Assembly (NCBI RefSeq): GCF_008360935.1
Contig: NZ_SRXO01000025.1
Location: 31,174 to 95,173 of the forward strand
Reading direction: 5' to 3'
Length of the DNA stretch: 64,000 nt
Origin: Siccirubricoccus phaeus
GTDB lineage: Bacteria; Pseudomonadota; Alphaproteobacteria; Acetobacterales; Acetobacteraceae
Of this stretch, positions 16,257 to 26,490 are shown piece by piece (position 1 is the first letter of the stretch; the number at the start of each line of letters is the position of its first letter). Position numbers and translations under genes: made by a program. The notes under the pieces are model-generated. The model worked only from the letters and a program-made list of their open reading frames with translations, made no database searches and was not told the origin of the DNA.

Positions 16257-17402
16257 TCAGCCGCGGTCCAGCCAGGCGCGGATCTCCGCGCCATGCTCGT
16301 CGAGGTCGGGGGCCGGGCGGCGGATGCGGGCGGGCGTGTCGCTGAGGCGGACCGGCGGCGCCAGGGCGCTCTGGCGGCCGCGCTTCGCATCCTCGATCTC
16401 CACCACCACGCCGCGGGCCTGCACCTGCGGATGCGCCAGCGCCTCGTCATAGCTCAGCACTTCCTCGGAGGGGATGCCGGCTTCCTCGAATTGCGCCAGC
16501 CAATGGGCGCTGTCCTGCTCCGCCAGCTTCGCCTGGATCAGCGGGATCAGCTCCGCATTGTGCTTCACCCGCTGCGCATTGGTGGTGAAGCGCGGGTCTT
16601 CGGGCAGCCCGGGCGCGCCGATGATGCCGCAGAGCGCCCGCCAGAATTTGTCCTTGGACGCGCCGAGGGTGATCCAGCCATCGCGCGTCCGGAACACCCG
16701 GTAGGGCGAGGAGCCGCGATGGAGCTGCCCCAGCCGCTCCGGCCTGGTGCCCAGGGCGAAGACATGCGCCGCCTCGTAGACGCCGAGCGAGAGCCCGGCT
16801 TCCAGCAGCGACTGGTCGATGCGCTGGCCGCGCCCGGTGCGGTGCCGCGCCTGCAGCGCGCCGAGCACGGCGATGGCGGTGTACATGCCGGCCGTGACAT
16901 CGGTGATGGCGATGGGCAGGCGGTAGGGCTCGCCCTCCGGCGGGCCGTTGCCGGCCATCAGGCCCGACATGCCCTGCGCCATCATGTCCAGCCCGCCATG
17001 CGCGGCCCAGGGCCCGGTCTGGCCGAAGCCGGAGACGGAAGCGTAGATCAGCCGCGGGTTGGCCGCCTGCAGCGCCTCCCACCCCAGCCCCAACCGTTCC
17101 AGCGTGCCGGGGCGGAAATTCTCCACCAGCACATCGGCGCGCAGCGCGATCTTCCGCACCACCTCCAGATCCTCGGGCTTCTTGAGGTCCAGCGCGATGC
17201 TGCGCTTGTTGCGGTTCCACACCGCGAAGGGGGCGCCGCGCCCATCCACGAAGGGCGGCATCCGCCGTGCCTCGTCGCCGCCATCCGGGCGCTCCACCTT
17301 GATGACGTCGGCGCCCATGTCGCCCAGCAGCATGGCGCAATAGGGGCCGGAGAGGAAACTCGTCAGGTCGAGCACGACCAGACCATCCAGCGCCATCTCC
17401 AT
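16257..17402 (-). CDS. CaiB/BaiF family CoA-transferase (class III), second copy
   Basis: A 381-residue class III CoA-transferase starting MEMALDGLVVLDLTSFLSGPYCAML. Family motifs are GADVIKVERPDGGDEAR, LVENFRPGTLERLGLGW with the conserved ENFRPG, SVSGFGQTGPWA and GRGQRIDQSLLEAGL. It would load a carboxylate with CoA from a donor thioester. It is the first gene of the long minus-strand operon that continues through the GMC oxidoreductases to the Liv transporter. It is divergent from a second Liv operon at 17695. It is only moderately similar to the copy at 2080. Confidence 0.93.
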   Translation of the reverse strand: MEMALDGLVVLDLTSFLSGPYCAMLLGDMGADVIKVERPDGGDEARRMPPFVDGRGAPFAVWNRNKRSIALDLKKPEDLEVVRKIALRADVLVENFRPGTLERLGLGWEALQAANPRLIYASVSGFGQTGPWAAHGGLDMMAQGMSGLMAGNGPPEGEPYRLPIAITDVTAGMYTAIAVLGALQARHRTGRGQRIDQSLLEAGLSLGVYEAAHVFALGTRPERLGQLHRGSSPYRVFRTRDGWITLGASKDKFWRALCGIIGAPGLPEDPRFTTNAQRVKHNAELIPLIQAKLAEQDSAHWLAQFEEAGIPSEEVLSYDEALAHPQVQARGVVVEIEDAKRGRQSALAPPVRLSDTPARIRRPAPDLDEHGAEIRAWLDRG

Positions 17403-17694
17403 CGGTTCGGCTCCCCCCTGCGATCACGCCCCCGGCAGTAAAGCGCCACCCGCCATGGCGGTCGAGAGGGCGTGCGCGCTGCGCAAGTGCTTGACGGGGA
17501 CCCCGCCGCCAGACTTTCCTCTCAGGCAACAGCGCCGCGCGAGACGGCACTGGCATGGGGAAGCAGTCCGATGGTGGCGCCGCCGCGCCCCCAAACCCTG
17601 TCCCATTCCAGCCGAGCTGTCCCCGGCCCCGCCCGGCGTGCCCCTGCGCGCGCCGGCTGGGCCGGGCCAAGAAATCCAACGGAGGACGACAGGA
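17403..17694. promoter_or_regulatory. Divergent intergenic region between two catabolic/transport operons
   Basis: These 292 bases lie between the starts of the CoA-transferase operon (minus) and the second Liv operon (plus), so they must carry promoters for both. A TTGACG at 17491-17496 is followed 17 bases later by CTTTCC, a poor -10 match. A GGAGG at 17681 serves the plus-strand binding protein. No clear operator palindrome was found. Confidence 0.4.
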
Positions 17695-19011
17695 ATGCTG
17701 ACCACTGGGACATCACGCCGCGGCCTCATCGCCGCCGGCGCCGGCCTTGGCCTCGCCGCCAGCCTGCCGGCGCAGCCCCGCGCGCAGGGGCGGGACCCGC
17801 TGCGCATCGGCGTGATGACCGACCTCTCCGGCCCCTTCGCCGGCGCCGGCAGCCAGCCGCTGTTCTGGGGCATGGAAACCGCCATCGAGCTGTTCAACGA
17901 GCGGGGCGGCGTCGATGGCCGCCTGGTCCAGCCCATCACCGCCGACAGCCAGAGCCGCACCGAGACCGCCATCAACGAGATGGAGCGGCTGCTGGGGCAG
18001 GAGCGGGTGGAGATCGTCGCCGGCATCTACTCCTCCGCCCATGCCGTGCCGCTCTCCGGCCGGTTCGAGCAGGCGAAGAAGCTGATGTGGATCACCTCCG
18101 CCATCGCCACGGCGGTGCTGAAGGACAAGAATTTCCGCTACGTCTTCCGCCCCACCGTGCATTCGGACCAGTATGGCGAGGGCTCCGTCGCCATGATCCA
18201 TGAGCACGCCCAGGCGAAGCTCGGCATGGCGCCGGACAAGGTGAAACTGGCCGTCATCTACGAGGACGGGCCCTACGGCACCGGCGTCGCCGCGGCGATC
18301 GAGGCGAATGCGAAGCAGCGCAACATGCCGGTGGTGCTGAAGGAGGCCTATTCCGCCTCGGCGCCCGACCTTTCGACCCTGGTGACGAAGCTGCGGCGGG
18401 AACGCGCCGATGTCGTCCTGCAGGCCGGCTACAACCCCGACATCACCCTGTTCCTGCGCCAGGCGAAATCCGGCGGGCTGCGCTTCAAGATGCTGATCGG
18501 CCATGGCGCCGGCTGGTCGCAGATCGACAAGCTGACCGAGACCTTCGGCCAGGACGTGAACCACCTGTGCAACGTGGACCCGGCGGCGGCGCAGATGCTG
18601 GACTGGTCCAAGCTGCAGCCGGGCGTCGGCGACCTGGCCCAGGCCTTCGTCGCCAAGTATTCCGAGAAGCGCCAGGTGCGCGACCTGCCGACCCATGCCT
18701 CCATGGGCTTCAACAACATGTGGATCTTCCTGCAGAACGTGCTGTCGCCGGCGGTGAAGAAGACCGGCGGGCTGACGGCGGAGGCGCTGCGGGAGGCGGC
18801 GCTGGCGGTGGACATCCCGGTGGGCGGCACCATCCAGGGCTATGGGGTGAAATTCGAGCCGCCGGAATCCGCCATGGCCGGGCAGAATGCCCGCAGCATC
18901 GCGGTGGTGATGCAGTTCGACAATGGCCGGTCCCGGGTGATCTGGCCGAGCAGCATCGGCCAGCCGCCGGTGCTGCCGCTGCCGGCCGGCCATGCCTATG
19001 CGGCACGCTGA
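17695..19011 (+). CDS. ABC transporter substrate-binding protein (Liv type), Tat-like signal
   Basis: A 438-residue periplasmic binding protein. I chose ATG 17695 because GGAGG lies about 10 bases upstream and the residues after it form a signal peptide: TSRRGLIAAGAGLGLAASLP with a twin-arginine motif, cleaved near AQPRAQG. The mature protein opens LRIGVMTDLSGPFAGAGSQ and carries ELFNERGGVDGRLVQP and AVIYEDGPYG, typical of Liv-type and amide/urea-type binding proteins. It heads the plus-strand operon and is followed directly by livG. Export in folded form is suggested by the RR motif. Confidence 0.93.
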   Translation: MLTTGTSRRGLIAAGAGLGLAASLPAQPRAQGRDPLRIGVMTDLSGPFAGAGSQPLFWGMETAIELFNERGGVDGRLVQPITADSQSRTETAINEMERLLGQERVEIVAGIYSSAHAVPLSGRFEQAKKLMWITSAIATAVLKDKNFRYVFRPTVHSDQYGEGSVAMIHEHAQAKLGMAPDKVKLAVIYEDGPYGTGVAAAIEANAKQRNMPVVLKEAYSASAPDLSTLVTKLRRERADVVLQAGYNPDITLFLRQAKSGGLRFKMLIGHGAGWSQIDKLTETFGQDVNHLCNVDPAAAQMLDWSKLQPGVGDLAQAFVAKYSEKRQVRDLPTHASMGFNNMWIFLQNVLSPAVKKTGGLTAEALREAALAVDIPVGGTIQGYGVKFEPPESAMAGQNARSIAVVMQFDNGRSRVIWPSSIGQPPVLPLPAGHAYAAR

Positions 19012-19013
19012 GC

Positions 19014-19754
19014 GTGGCGCTGCTTGAGGTCGCGGGGCTGACGAAGCGATTCGGCGGCTTCACCGCGGTGGACGGCGTCTCCTTCTCCGTGGCGGAGGGG
19101 GAGATATTGGGGCTGCTCGGGCCGAATGGCTCGGGCAAGTCCACCACCTTCAATTGCATCGCCGGCATGCTGCGCCCGACATCGGGCTCGGTGAAGCTGG
19201 CGGGGGAGGAGATTGCGGGACTGACGGCGGATGCCACCTGCCGGCGCGGCATCGGCCGCACCTTCCAGATTCCGCGGCCGTTCCGCGGGCTGTCGCTGCT
19301 GGAGAACGCGGCGCTGGCGGCGCATTACGGCGCCGGCGGGCATATCGGGCGGGAGGAGGCGTGGCGCCGGGCGCGGGATGCGCTGCGGCTGGCGCAATTG
19401 CCGGAGGACCCGGACGCCACCACGCAGGGGCTGGGCGCCGCCGGGCTGAAGAAGCTGGAGCTGGCGCGGGCGCTGGCGACGCAGCCGAAGCTGCTGCTGG
19501 CGGATGAATCCCTCGGCGGGCTGGATGCCGGGGAGATGCGCCAGGCGGCGCAGATGCTGAAGCGCATCCGCGACGAGCGCGGCATCACCATCGTCTGGGT
19601 GGAGCACATCATGGGCGTGCTGCTTTCCGTGGTGGACCGCGTGGTGGTGCTGGATCATGGCGCGGTGATCTTCCAGGGCACGCCGCAGGACGCGCAGGAG
19701 GATGCCAAGGTGGCGGAAGTCTATCTCGGCCCGCCCGAGGCGCGCGCCGCATGA
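19014..19754 (+). CDS. livG: Branched-chain amino acid-type ABC transporter ATP-binding protein LivG
   Basis: A 246-residue ATPase starting at GTG 19014, two bases after the binding-protein stop (VALLEVAGLTKRFGG). Walker A GPNGSGKSTTF, signature-region LGAAGLKKLELARAL (the LSGGQ motif is degenerate, as in many LivG), Walker B LLLADESLGGLDAGE (Glu-Ser) and the H-loop VEHIMG are visible. It pairs with LivF to drive LivH/LivM. Its 3' end lies inside a 29-base tandem duplication that reaches into the livF start. Confidence 0.92.
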   Translation: MALLEVAGLTKRFGGFTAVDGVSFSVAEGEILGLLGPNGSGKSTTFNCIAGMLRPTSGSVKLAGEEIAGLTADATCRRGIGRTFQIPRPFRGLSLLENAALAAHYGAGGHIGREEAWRRARDALRLAQLPEDPDATTQGLGAAGLKKLELARALATQPKLLLADESLGGLDAGEMRQAAQMLKRIRDERGITIVWVEHIMGVLLSVVDRVVVLDHGAVIFQGTPQDAQEDAKVAEVYLGPPEARAA

Positions 19755-19787
19755 GCGCGAACAACATGGCGCGCGCCGCATGAGCGC
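19739..19787 (+). repeat. 29-base-period tandem duplication at the livG/livF junction
   Basis: The 20-base sequence GGCGCGCGCCGCATGAGCGC occurs at 19739-19758 and again at 19768-19787, offset 29. Each copy contains an ATGAGCGC start. The first ATG (19751) overlaps the livG stop and opens a ten-codon frame (MSANNMARAA) whose TGA overlaps the second ATG (19780), the real livF start. So the duplication inserted a mini-cistron but kept ATGA coupling. Confidence 0.8.
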
Positions 19788-20520
19788 CGCCTTGCAACAC
19801 GCCCCCGGGCCGTCGCTGGAGCTGACGAACATCCAGGCCGGCTATGGCGATTTCCAGGCGCTGTTCGGCGTCTCGCTGCGCGTGGAACCGGGCGAGGCGG
19901 TGGGCGTGGTCGGCCCCAACGGCGCGGGGAAGACGACGCTGCTCCGCGTCATCTCCGGCCTGCTGCGGCCGCGCGCCGGCACGCTGCGCTTCGGCGGGCA
20001 GGACCTGGCGCAGCTGCCGGCGCATGCGCTGCCGGCGCTCGGCATCGCCCATGTGCCGGAGAATCGCCGCCTCTTCCCGCATCTGACGGTGGAGGAGAAC
20101 CTCAAGGTCGGCGCCTTCTCCAAGGCGGCGCGGGCGCATTTCGAGCAGCGGCGGGACCATGTCTACGCGCTCTTCCCCCGTATGCAGCAGCGCCGCCACC
20201 AGCTCGCCGGCACGATGAGCGGCGGCGAGCAGCAGATGTGCGCCATCGGCCGCGCTTTGATGTCCGGCCCGAAGATCCTGCTGCTGGACGAGCCCTCCGC
20301 CGGCCTGGCGCCGCTGGTGGTGCAGCAGGTCTTCGCCCTGGTGAAGCGCATCCGCGAGGAGGGCCTCACCGTCCTGATCGTGGAGCAGAACGTGGCGCAG
20401 GTGCTGCGGGTGGTGGACCGTGCCTATGTGCTGGAAACCGGCCGCGTCGCGGCGGAGGGCCGCGCCGCCGACCTGGCCGCGGACTCCGCCATCCGCCGTT
20501 CCTATCTGGGAGGACATTGA
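19780..20520 (+). CDS. livF: Branched-chain amino acid-type ABC transporter ATP-binding protein LivF
   Basis: A 246-residue ATPase starting MSAALQHAPGPSLELTNIQAGYG. Walker A GPNGAGKTTLL, signature MSGGEQQMCAIGRALM, Walker B ILLLDEPSAGLAPL and H-region-like VEQNVAQV are present. It partners LivG in the second Liv system. The start overlaps the stop of a ten-codon mini-cistron created by a 29-base duplication. The downstream permease begins two bases after its stop. Confidence 0.93.
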   Translation: MSAALQHAPGPSLELTNIQAGYGDFQALFGVSLRVEPGEAVGVVGPNGAGKTTLLRVISGLLRPRAGTLRFGGQDLAQLPAHALPALGIAHVPENRRLFPHLTVEENLKVGAFSKAARAHFEQRRDHVYALFPRMQQRRHQLAGTMSGGEQQMCAIGRALMSGPKILLLDEPSAGLAPLVVQQVFALVKRIREEGLTVLIVEQNVAQVLRVVDRAYVLETGRVAAEGRAADLAADSAIRRSYLGGH

Positions 20521-20521
20521 A

Positions 20522-21385
20522 TTGGATCTCCTCGATCCCTTCTTCCTCGAGGCGCTGGTGAACGGCATCCTGCTCGGCGGCGTCTTCGCCTTGCCGGCGC
20601 TCGGCCTCAACCTCGTCTTCGGCGTCGTCGACGTGGTCTGGCTCTGCTATGCGGAGCTGGTGATGGTCGGCATGTATGCCGTCTGGTTCCTCTATACCCA
20701 GGCGGGCTGGCCCTTGTGGCTCGCCTTCGCGGCCTGCCTGCCGCTGGTCTCGCTGCTGGGGCTGCTGCTGCACCTGCTGGTGGTAAAGCCGCTGCTGAAC
20801 CAGCCGCCGATCAACCAGGTGCTGGCGACCGGCGGGGTGCTCTTCGTGCTGCAGGGCGCCGCGACGCTGGCCTTCCGGACGGATTTCCGCAGCCTCGGCG
20901 TGGACATGCCGCCGATGGAGGTGGGCGAGGTCTTCGTCAGCGGCACCAAGCTGGCGGCGTTCTGCGCCGCGCTGCTCGGCGCCGGCGTGCTCTGGGCCTT
21001 CCTGAAATTCACCTATGTCGGCGTCGCCATCCGCGCCATCGCGCGGGATAGGGAGGTGATGCCGCTGATGGGGGTGGACCCGCAGCGCATCTACCTCATC
21101 GCCTCGGCGGTGGGCGGGGCGCTGGCGGGGCTGGCGGCCTGCCTGCTGGTGGTGCAGCTCGACGTGCACCCCTTCGTCGGCCTCTCCTTCGGACCGATCA
21201 CCTTCATGATCTGCGTCATGGGCGGGCTCGGCAACATGCTGGGCGGCTTCCTCGCCGCCTTCCTCATGGGGCTCATCATCTCGATCGGCGGCTTCTGGGG
21301 GAATACCGAGTATTCCTACGTCATCGCCTTCCTCTTCTTCATCCTCACCATCTTCGCCCGGCCGAGGGGGCTGTTCGCCAGATGA
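20522..21385 (+). CDS. livH: Branched-chain amino acid-type ABC transporter permease LivH
   Basis: A 287-residue membrane permease. The start is taken as TTG 20522, eight bases after GGAGG at the end of livF. The frame is open further upstream but there it is a shadow of livF. The N-terminus LDLLDPFFLEALVNGILLGGVFALPALGLNLVFGVV and the following segment YAELVMVGMYAVW match LivH. It includes the loop IRAIARDREVMPLMGVDPQRI for ATPase contact. It overlaps livM by four bases. Confidence 0.92.
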   Translation: MDLLDPFFLEALVNGILLGGVFALPALGLNLVFGVVDVVWLCYAELVMVGMYAVWFLYTQAGWPLWLAFAACLPLVSLLGLLLHLLVVKPLLNQPPINQVLATGGVLFVLQGAATLAFRTDFRSLGVDMPPMEVGEVFVSGTKLAAFCAALLGAGVLWAFLKFTYVGVAIRAIARDREVMPLMGVDPQRIYLIASAVGGALAGLAACLLVVQLDVHPFVGLSFGPITFMICVMGGLGNMLGGFLAAFLMGLIISIGGFWGNTEYSYVIAFLFFILTIFARPRGLFAR

Positions 21386-22368
21386 ATCTCCCCCTGTTGC
21401 CGATCCTCCTCCTGGTGGCGCTGGCCGGCGTGCCGCTGCTCTCGCCGCCCGACTACTTCATGCACCTGCTGATCACCGCCGTGCTGACGGCGGTGATGGG
21501 CACGGGCTGGGCGATGATGGGGCGCTTCGGCCTCGTCTCCTTCGGCCATGGCGCCTTCCTTGGCGCCAGCGCCTACACCATGGCGCTGCTGTGGAACGAG
21601 CTGGGGATCACCCCCTGGCTCGGCATCCCGGTGGGCGTGCTGGTCGCCGTGCTGCTGGGCGCGCTGCTGGGCTACCCCTGCTTCCGGCTGCGCGTGGTGG
21701 GGCACTACTTCGCGCTGGTGACGCTGGCGGCGGGCGAGATCGTCCGCATCCTCGTCACCGCGCTGCGCGAGCATACCGGCGGCTCGCTCGGCATGACGCC
21801 GAACCAGGCGCCGCCGGGCGGCGGCTTCCTCGCCATGCAATTCGGCAAGGCGGGGTTCTGGTGGGTGGCGCTGGGGGCCTGGGCGCTGGCGCTGCTGGTC
21901 TGGTGGCTGCTGGACCGCTCCATGACCTCCAAGGCCCTGGCGGCGATCGCGGAGGATGAGGATGCGGCGGCCTCCATCGGCATCCAGGTGGCGCGAGAGA
22001 AGCTGAAGATCACCGTCATCTCCGTCGCCTTCGCCGCGCTGGCGGGGGCGCTGCTAGCGCAGTACCGGATGTATCTGAATCCGGAATCGCTCTCCGGCCT
22101 CGGCGTCTCGCTGCAGATCGTCTTCGGCGCCATCGCCGGCGGGATGTACGCGCCCTTCGGGCCGAGCATCGGCGCGCTGATCACCATCGGGCTGGAGGAG
22201 GCGCTGCGCTTCGGCTTCGGCACGGAACTCACCGGGGCGGCGCCGCTGGTCTATGGCGTGCTGCTGGTGCTGTTCATGCTGTTCCTGCCACGGGGGATCG
22301 CCGGGCTGCTGGAGAAGCGGGCGCCGACGAGGAAGCCGGCGGCGCCGGCGGTGCAATTGGCGGAGTAG
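21382..22368 (+). CDS. livM: Branched-chain amino acid-type ABC transporter permease LivM
   Basis: A 328-residue permease starting MNLPLLPILLLVALAGVPLL. Typical LivM features are GRFGLVSFGHGAFLGASAY, the turn FRLRVVGHYFALVTLAAGEIVRI and the EAA-like loop AIAEDEDAAASIGIQVAREKL. It completes the second Liv transporter and is the last gene of that operon. GC-rich hairpins follow the stop. Unlike the first system, LivM and LivG are separate proteins here. Confidence 0.93.
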   Translation: MNLPLLPILLLVALAGVPLLSPPDYFMHLLITAVLTAVMGTGWAMMGRFGLVSFGHGAFLGASAYTMALLWNELGITPWLGIPVGVLVAVLLGALLGYPCFRLRVVGHYFALVTLAAGEIVRILVTALREHTGGSLGMTPNQAPPGGGFLAMQFGKAGFWWVALGAWALALLVWWLLDRSMTSKALAAIAEDEDAAASIGIQVAREKLKITVISVAFAALAGALLAQYRMYLNPESLSGLGVSLQIVFGAIAGGMYAPFGPSIGALITIGLEEALRFGFGTELTGAAPLVYGVLLVLFMLFLPRGIAGLLEKRAPTRKPAAPAVQLAE

Positions 22369-22560
22369 GTCGGGGCTCCGCCGCGGACCCCGGCAGGGGG
22401 CTCTGCCCCCTGCACCCCCGCCGGGGCCAGGACCTGGCCCCGGACCCCGGTCCGAATTTCGGACCCGACGGTTCAACCTGCCGACTCACACCGGGATCCG
22501 GGGAGGGGGTTGCCGGCAACCCCGGCGGGCCCCTGCTGGGGCGGGGGAGGTGTCGTTCTT
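22369..22560. repeat. GC-rich palindromic intergenic repeat (also at 47417)
   Basis: After livM comes a block with AGGGGGCTCTGCCCCCT and CCGGGGCCAGGACCTGGCCCCGG stems. The same order of segments recurs at 47434-47495 (GGCAGGGGGC, then CTTGCACCCC or CTGCACCCC, then GGCCCCGGACCCC). The stems could terminate the liv transcript. This is a member of a dispersed GC-palindrome family seen after several stops in this window. Confidence 0.6.
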
Positions 22561-22565
22561 TCCAA

Positions 22566-22594
22566 TTGACGTGGGAAAAACTCCCACACATCCT
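22566..22594 (+). promoter_or_regulatory. Candidate promoter with internal palindrome upstream of the atypical response regulator
   Basis: TTGACG (22566-22571) and CATCCT (22589-22594) are 17 bases apart, in an unusually AT-rich patch. Between them GTGGGA-AAAAC-TCCCAC (22571-22587) is a perfect inverted repeat lying in the -35/-10 spacer, a position suited to an operator. The -10 match is only partial, so this is tentative. Confidence 0.35.
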
Positions 22595-22629
22595 GTCCAC
22601 GCCCCGCCACCGTGGATTCCGCCGCCGAC

Positions 22630-23373
22630 ATGTCCCATTCCGCCATCCTCCACCCCTTCCCACCGCGCGGCCTGGCGCCTGAGGCCCTCGCCGGGCCGCG
22701 GCAGCGGATTCTGGTGGCAGTGGCCGAGGCAGGGCTGGGGGGCCGGCTGGTGCGGCTGCTGCACCAGGCCGGCCTGCCGGCGCGGCAATTGTCGCCGCAG
22801 GACCCGGCCCTGCCGGCCGAGGCCGCCGCCAGCGCCCTGGTGCTGCTCGGCGCCCAGGGGCTGTCGGGGGGCGGCATGGCGCTGCTGGCGATGCTCCGCC
22901 GCGCCTCCGAAGTCCCGGTCATCCTGCTGGCGGCGCAGCCGGCGGAGGCGGAATTCGTGCTTGCCCTGGAAGCCGGCGCCGATGACTGCGTCCTGGCCGA
23001 AACCAGGCCACGGGAGCTGGTGGCCCGCATCCGCGCCTTGCTGCGTCGCGCCGCCCGCCCCGGCGCCATCCCCCCGGCCGAGGCGCTGGTGGTGGGCGAT
23101 GTCCGGCTCAGCCTGCGCCTGCGGGAGGCTTGGCGGAGTGGCCGGCCGCTCGGCCTTACCACCGCGGAATTCGACCTGCTGGCCTGTTTCCTCCGCTCCC
23201 CCGGCACGCCCCTGCCGCGGGCCATGCTGGCCCAGGCCGCGCTGGGCGTGCCGCCGGGCGGGGCGGGGCTGCGCAACCTGGACAATCTGGTGAGCAAGCT
23301 GCGGCGCAAGCTGGGGCCGGGCGACGCCATCCGCACCCTGCGCAACACCGGCTACCTTTACGCCGCCGACTGA
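22630..23373 (+). CDS. OmpR-type winged-helix regulator with degenerate receiver domain
   Basis: About 247 residues (an in-frame GTG at 22612 would add six). Residues about 22-135 have the length and helix pattern of a receiver domain ([29 protein letters not shown] is clearly receiver-like). However, the acidic pair after strand 1 is gone (ILVAVAEAG), the phosphorylated Asp is Gly (ALVLLGAQG), the Thr/Ser is Ala (VILLAAQ) and the Lys of KPF is lost. The C-terminal winged helix ([22 protein letters not shown], then [11 protein letters not shown] and [14 protein letters not shown]) is intact. It should bind DNA without phosphorylation. No histidine kinase is adjacent. Confidence 0.85.
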   Translation: MSHSAILHPFPPRGLAPEALAGPRQRILVAVAEAGLGGRLVRLLHQAGLPARQLSPQDPALPAEAAASALVLLGAQGLSGGGMALLAMLRRASEVPVILLAAQPAEAEFVLALEAGADDCVLAETRPRELVARIRALLRRAARPGAIPPAEALVVGDVRLSLRLREAWRSGRPLGLTTAEFDLLACFLRSPGTPLPRAMLAQAALGVPPGGAGLRNLDNLVSKLRRKLGPGDAIRTLRNTGYLYAAD

Positions 23374-23597
23374 GGCGGGATCGCGGGGCTGGCTCGCGCC
23401 GCCCGGGAAAGGGCCTCGGGGGGCCGGCGCGCAGGCGGACCGGCCCGCGCCAGCCCTGGAGCCGCGGCCCCGGCGGCACCCGAAAGCCCAGGTCCCGAAG
23501 CGGGAGGCCGGGGCGCGCGCCCCGGAACACGGCGCGCAGCGCAACGCCTGCCGCGGAATGGTTTCACCGGCACGCACCTTATGCCCTGCGCCGGACC
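23374..23597. other. Intergenic region before ugpA; no gene seen
   Basis: These 224 bases are extremely GC-rich and show no supported gene. They must carry the promoter of the ugpA operon, or the operon reads through from the regulator; no clear -35/-10 pair is evident. A ribosome site before the ugpA ATG at 23598 is also weak. Confidence 0.35.
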
Positions 23598-24521
23598 ATG
23601 CTAGAGCCGCCAGGGCAAGGACCGGGGGGCGCGGCGGCATTGGAGCGCAAGACCGTCTTCAGAGGCGTGGCACTGCCATTGCTGCTGCTGGCGCCGCAAT
23701 TGGCGATCACCCTGGTCTTCTTCTTCTGGCCCGCCGGCCAGGCGGTGTGGTCCGCCTTCCTCCGCCAGGACGCCTTCGGCATCCGCACCATGTTCGTCGG
23801 CTTCGAGAATTTCTCGGACCTGCTGGCCGACCCGCTCTATCTGGAGACGGCGCAGAACACGCTGGTCTTCTCCGCCTCCGTCGCGCTGCTCTCGCTCGCG
23901 CTCGCCATGCTGCTGGCGGTGCTGGCGGACCGGCAGATCCGCGGCGCCGCCGTGTACCGCACCTTGCTGATCTGGCCCTACGCCATCGCCCCCGCGGTCG
24001 CCGCCGTGCTGTGGATCTTCCTCTTCCACCCGCAGGTCGGGCTGCTCGGCCGGGCGCTGAACGAGGCGGGCCTGCCCTGGGACTACCGCCTGAACGGCGG
24101 CCAGGCGATGCTGATGGTCATCCTCGCCGCCGCCTGGAAGCAGGTCTCCTACAATTTCATCTTCTTCCTGGCCGGGCTGCAGAGCATCCCGAAATCCGTG
24201 CTGGAGGCGGCGGCGATCGACGGCGCCCGGCCGATGCGGCGCTTCTGGACCATCGTCTTCCCGCTGCTCTCGCCCACCACCTTCTTCCTGCTGGTGGTGA
24301 ACCTGGTCTACGCCTTCTTCGAGACCTTCGGCGTCATCGACGCGCTGACCAAGGGCGGCCCCGCGAAATCCACCGAGACGCTGATCTACCGCGCCTATAT
24401 CGACGGCAGGGTCAATCTCGACCTCGGCGCCTCCTCGGCGCAATCGGTGATCCTGATGCTGGTGGTCATCGGCCTGACCGTGATCCAATTCCGCTTCATC
24501 GAACGCCGTGTCCACTACTGA
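23598..24521 (+). CDS. ugpA: Sugar/sn-glycerol-3-phosphate ABC transporter permease, UgpA type
   Basis: A 307-residue MalF/UgpA-type permease with six main hydrophobic segments. The core begins [31 protein letters not shown], and the EAA loop is [26 protein letters not shown]. It forms the membrane channel with UgpE. The first gene of a ugpA-ugpE-ugpC set. The ATG at 23598 has a poor ribosome site, and a TTG at 23640 just before ERKTVFRG is an alternative. No UgpB-type binding protein is nearby. Confidence 0.9.
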   Translation: MLEPPGQGPGGAAALERKTVFRGVALPLLLLAPQLAITLVFFFWPAGQAVWSAFLRQDAFGIRTMFVGFENFSDLLADPLYLETAQNTLVFSASVALLSLALAMLLAVLADRQIRGAAVYRTLLIWPYAIAPAVAAVLWIFLFHPQVGLLGRALNEAGLPWDYRLNGGQAMLMVILAAAWKQVSYNFIFFLAGLQSIPKSVLEAAAIDGARPMRRFWTIVFPLLSPTTFFLLVVNLVYAFFETFGVIDALTKGGPAKSTETLIYRAYIDGRVNLDLGASSAQSVILMLVVIGLTVIQFRFIERRVHY

Positions 24522-25373
24522 CATGCAGTCGCCCCTTGGGGCGCCCCGCGCCCCCTGGCTGACGCATGCGATCCTGATCGCCGGCGTCATCCTGTTCGCC
24601 TTCCCGATCTGGATCGTGCTGGTCGGCTCCACCCATGATGCGGCGACGATCGGCCGCGGCGAGGTGCCGCTGCTGCCGGGCGGGCATGGCTGGGAGAACT
24701 ATCTCACCGCCCTCGGCCGCGGCTCCAGCGTGCTGGCCGGGCTCGGCGTCGGGCCCATGCTGGTCAACAGCCTGGTCATGGCGCTGGCGGTCGCCATCGG
24801 CAAGATCGTCATCTCCTTCGCCTCCGCCTATGCCGTGGTGTTCTTCCGCTTTCCCGGGCGGATGCTGGCCTTCTGGGCCATCTTCATCACCCTGATGCTG
24901 CCGGTGGAGGTCCGCATCTTCCCCACCTTCAAGGTGGTCTCCGACCTCGGCCTGGTGAACACCTATGCCGGCCTCATCGTCCCGCTCATCGCCTCCGCCA
25001 CCGCCACGCTGCTGTTCCGGCAATTCTTCCTCACCATCCCGGACGAGTTCGTGGAGGCGGCCAAGATGGACGGCGCCGGGCCGCTGCGCTTCCTGTGGGA
25101 CGTGGTGCTGCCGCTATCGCGCACCAACATGGCGGCGCTCTTCGTCATCCTCTTCGTCTATGGCTGGAACCAGTATCTCTGGCCGCTGCTAGTCACCACC
25201 TCGGCCGAGGTCGAGACCGTCGTCATCGGCATGGTCAAGATGATCGGCGGCGAGGCGAATACCGAGTGGAACATCGTCATGGCGACCTGCGTGCTCTCGC
25301 TGCTGCCGCCGGTCGCGGTCGTGGTGCTGATGCAGCGCTGGTTCGTCAAGGGGCTGACGGAGACGGAGAAATA

Positions 25374-25374
<1 letters not shown>
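24508..25374 (+). CDS. ugpE: Sugar/sn-glycerol-3-phosphate ABC transporter permease, UgpE type
   Basis: A 288-residue MalG/UgpE-type permease. It shows [15 protein letters not shown] near the N-terminus, as in UgpE, and the EAA loop [25 protein letters not shown]. The GTG start at 24508 overlaps ugpA by 14 bases; ATG 24523, just after the ugpA stop, is also possible. The stop overlaps the ugpC start (TAATG). Confidence 0.92.
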
Positions 25375-26441
<1,067 letters not shown>

Positions 26442-26490
26442 CCCCGCTGCCCTGCCGGACCAAGGTGCGGCCAAGTCCCGGGAGAGATTG

